From: Formosa sp. Hel1_33_131
GTDB taxonomy: Bacteria; Bacteroidota; Bacteroidia; Flavobacteriales; Flavobacteriaceae
NCBI GenBank assembly: GCA_949499105.1
Contig: CATEFX010000034.1
Coordinates: 1-64,000, forward strand
Reading direction: 5' to 3'
Length of the DNA stretch: 64,000 nt
Of the stretch, positions 63,542 through 64,000 are shown piece by piece. The notes under the pieces are model-generated. The model saw only the letters and a program-made list of their open reading frames with translations, was not told where the DNA came from and searched no databases. The position numbers and the translations under genes are program-made. Within the stretch, counting starts at the first letter, position 1; every line of letters begins with the position of its first letter.

Positions 63542-64000
63542 CTATTTTACCAATTGAAAGATGTACCCAAAAGAGATGTTTCTTTGAAAAAAGAAAAAAT
63601 CTTGTGATGCTGAATCTGCTGTAGAAGTTGTGGTTCGGATGTCGGACATATTTATGTAGCCTGTTTTAATTTCCCCCTGCACAAAAAAGTGATCAAAGAA
63701 GGTTAAATTGACTCCACCTTTAAAAGAGACTCCAAATCCCGAGACATGAAAATCATCATAGCGTTCTTTTGATAATAAGGTCGAATTGGTTTTTGGGTAT
63801 AAGATGCCGGCACCAAAGGCCTCCAAAATATTCACTTGAATTTTTTTGGAATCCCATTTAAAATAGTCCCCTAAATTATCCACTCTTGAAATTTCAAAAT
63901 TAACATAGTTAAGCCCATCCGTGTGTTCAAATTTTAAAAAATCTTCATCAATAATCAGTGGTGAATTATCATAAGTACCATTAAATTGAGTTAAAGGATC
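63542..64000 (-). CDS. Outer-membrane beta-barrel-like protein (5' end outside window)
   Basis: The reading frame is open from the window edge to the stop at 63542, giving at least 152 codons; the start lies beyond 64000. Internal GTG near 63883 is not the real start because the frame continues upstream (DPLTQFNGTYDNSPLI then KFEHTDGLNYVNFEIS). The C terminus shows barrel-like strands (FHVSGFGVSFKGGVNLTFF, FFVQGEIKTGYINMSDI) and ends ISFGYIFQLVK. It is probably an outer-membrane protein; the family is not recognised. Confidence 0.65.
   Translation of the reverse strand, partial: DPLTQFNGTYDNSPLIIDEDFLKFEHTDGLNYVNFEISRVDNLGDYFKWDSKKIQVNILEAFGAGILYPKTNSTLLSKERYDDFHVSGFGVSFKGGVNLTFFDHFFVQGEIKTGYINMSDIRTTTSTADSASQDFFFFQRNISFGYIFQLVK

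Noticed and set aside
1-64000. CRISPR array, prophage, insertion sequence or rRNA operon
   Set aside because: No regularly spaced repeats, cas genes, transposase, integrase, phage structural genes or rRNA sequence were seen; the tandem repeats found have only two or three units at promoters.

Overview
The window is chromosomal DNA from a member of the Bacteroidota, most likely a marine Flavobacteriaceae. The evidence is AT-rich sequence, genes without Shine-Dalgarno sites, many TAnnTTTG -7 promoter elements, a type IX secretion (T9SS) sorting domain, several FISUMP-type secreted proteins, PorT-like beta-barrels and many lipoproteins. The genus cannot be named from the sequence alone. No rRNA, CRISPR array, prophage or intact insertion sequence is visible.

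Layout. 1-7.6 kb: a tRNA-Asp with its promoter and a terminator, a large von Willebrand A/choice-of-anchor-D protein, and a DUF1800/DUF1501 pair with a T9SS signal. 7.6-20.8 kb: mostly housekeeping genes (M1 peptidase, DUF456, acyl-CoA thioesterase II, TerB-like, Mfd, a TlpA-like thioredoxin, YraN, an ABM monooxygenase, LD-carboxypeptidase with a small upstream peptide, MetRS). 20.8-25 kb: a fast-evolving island with a small secreted protein behind a tandem-repeat-controlled promoter, two intact FISUMP paralogues, a third that is decaying, and gene debris. 25-34.9 kb: a LacI regulator, nitronate monooxygenase, a frameshifted zeta-toxin-like kinase with a 58-aa partner, a short SSB, a zinc-ribbon protein between two tandem-repeat sites, a candidate small RNA, a TPR protein, an M13 peptidase, DJ-1/PfpI and nitroreductase. 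34.9-43.2 kb: a Crp/Fnr regulator, two small genes among palindromic intergenic elements, PhzF, a DUF885 peptidase-like lipoprotein, a beta-barrel and a 645-aa orphan protein. 43.4-54 kb: a two-domain esterase, a lipoprotein, a cytochrome bd operon with small membrane proteins at both ends, a remnant of a duplicated beta-barrel gene, a glycosyltransferase-like gene, a methyltransferase and a PagL-like protein. 53.8-58.1 kb: a HAD/DUF779/aldehyde dehydrogenase/NTF2-like cluster divergent from an AraC regulator. 58.1-64 kb: a candidate small RNA or leader, an ABC exporter pair, a sigma-54-type response regulator without a DNA-binding domain, an M28 peptidase and a partial beta-barrel.

Functional links the sequence supports: the DUF1800/DUF1501 export pair; the CydAB terminal oxidase operon; the aldehyde-detoxification group facing its likely AraC regulator; the nitroreductase/DJ-1 pair with a nearby Crp-like regulator (reactive-electrophile response, inferred); and the ABC ATPase/permease pair.

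The least explained signals are three. First, tandem ~20-nt direct repeats occur at two promoters at an identical distance from the -7 box, with related repeats at two further sites; one of these promoters appears to drive a ~70-nt terminated RNA. Second, there is a broken zeta-toxin module with a small gene too short for ordinary ORF cut-offs. Third, an intergenic repeat of about 100 bp occurs three times, one copy lying beside a collapsed beta-barrel duplicate.
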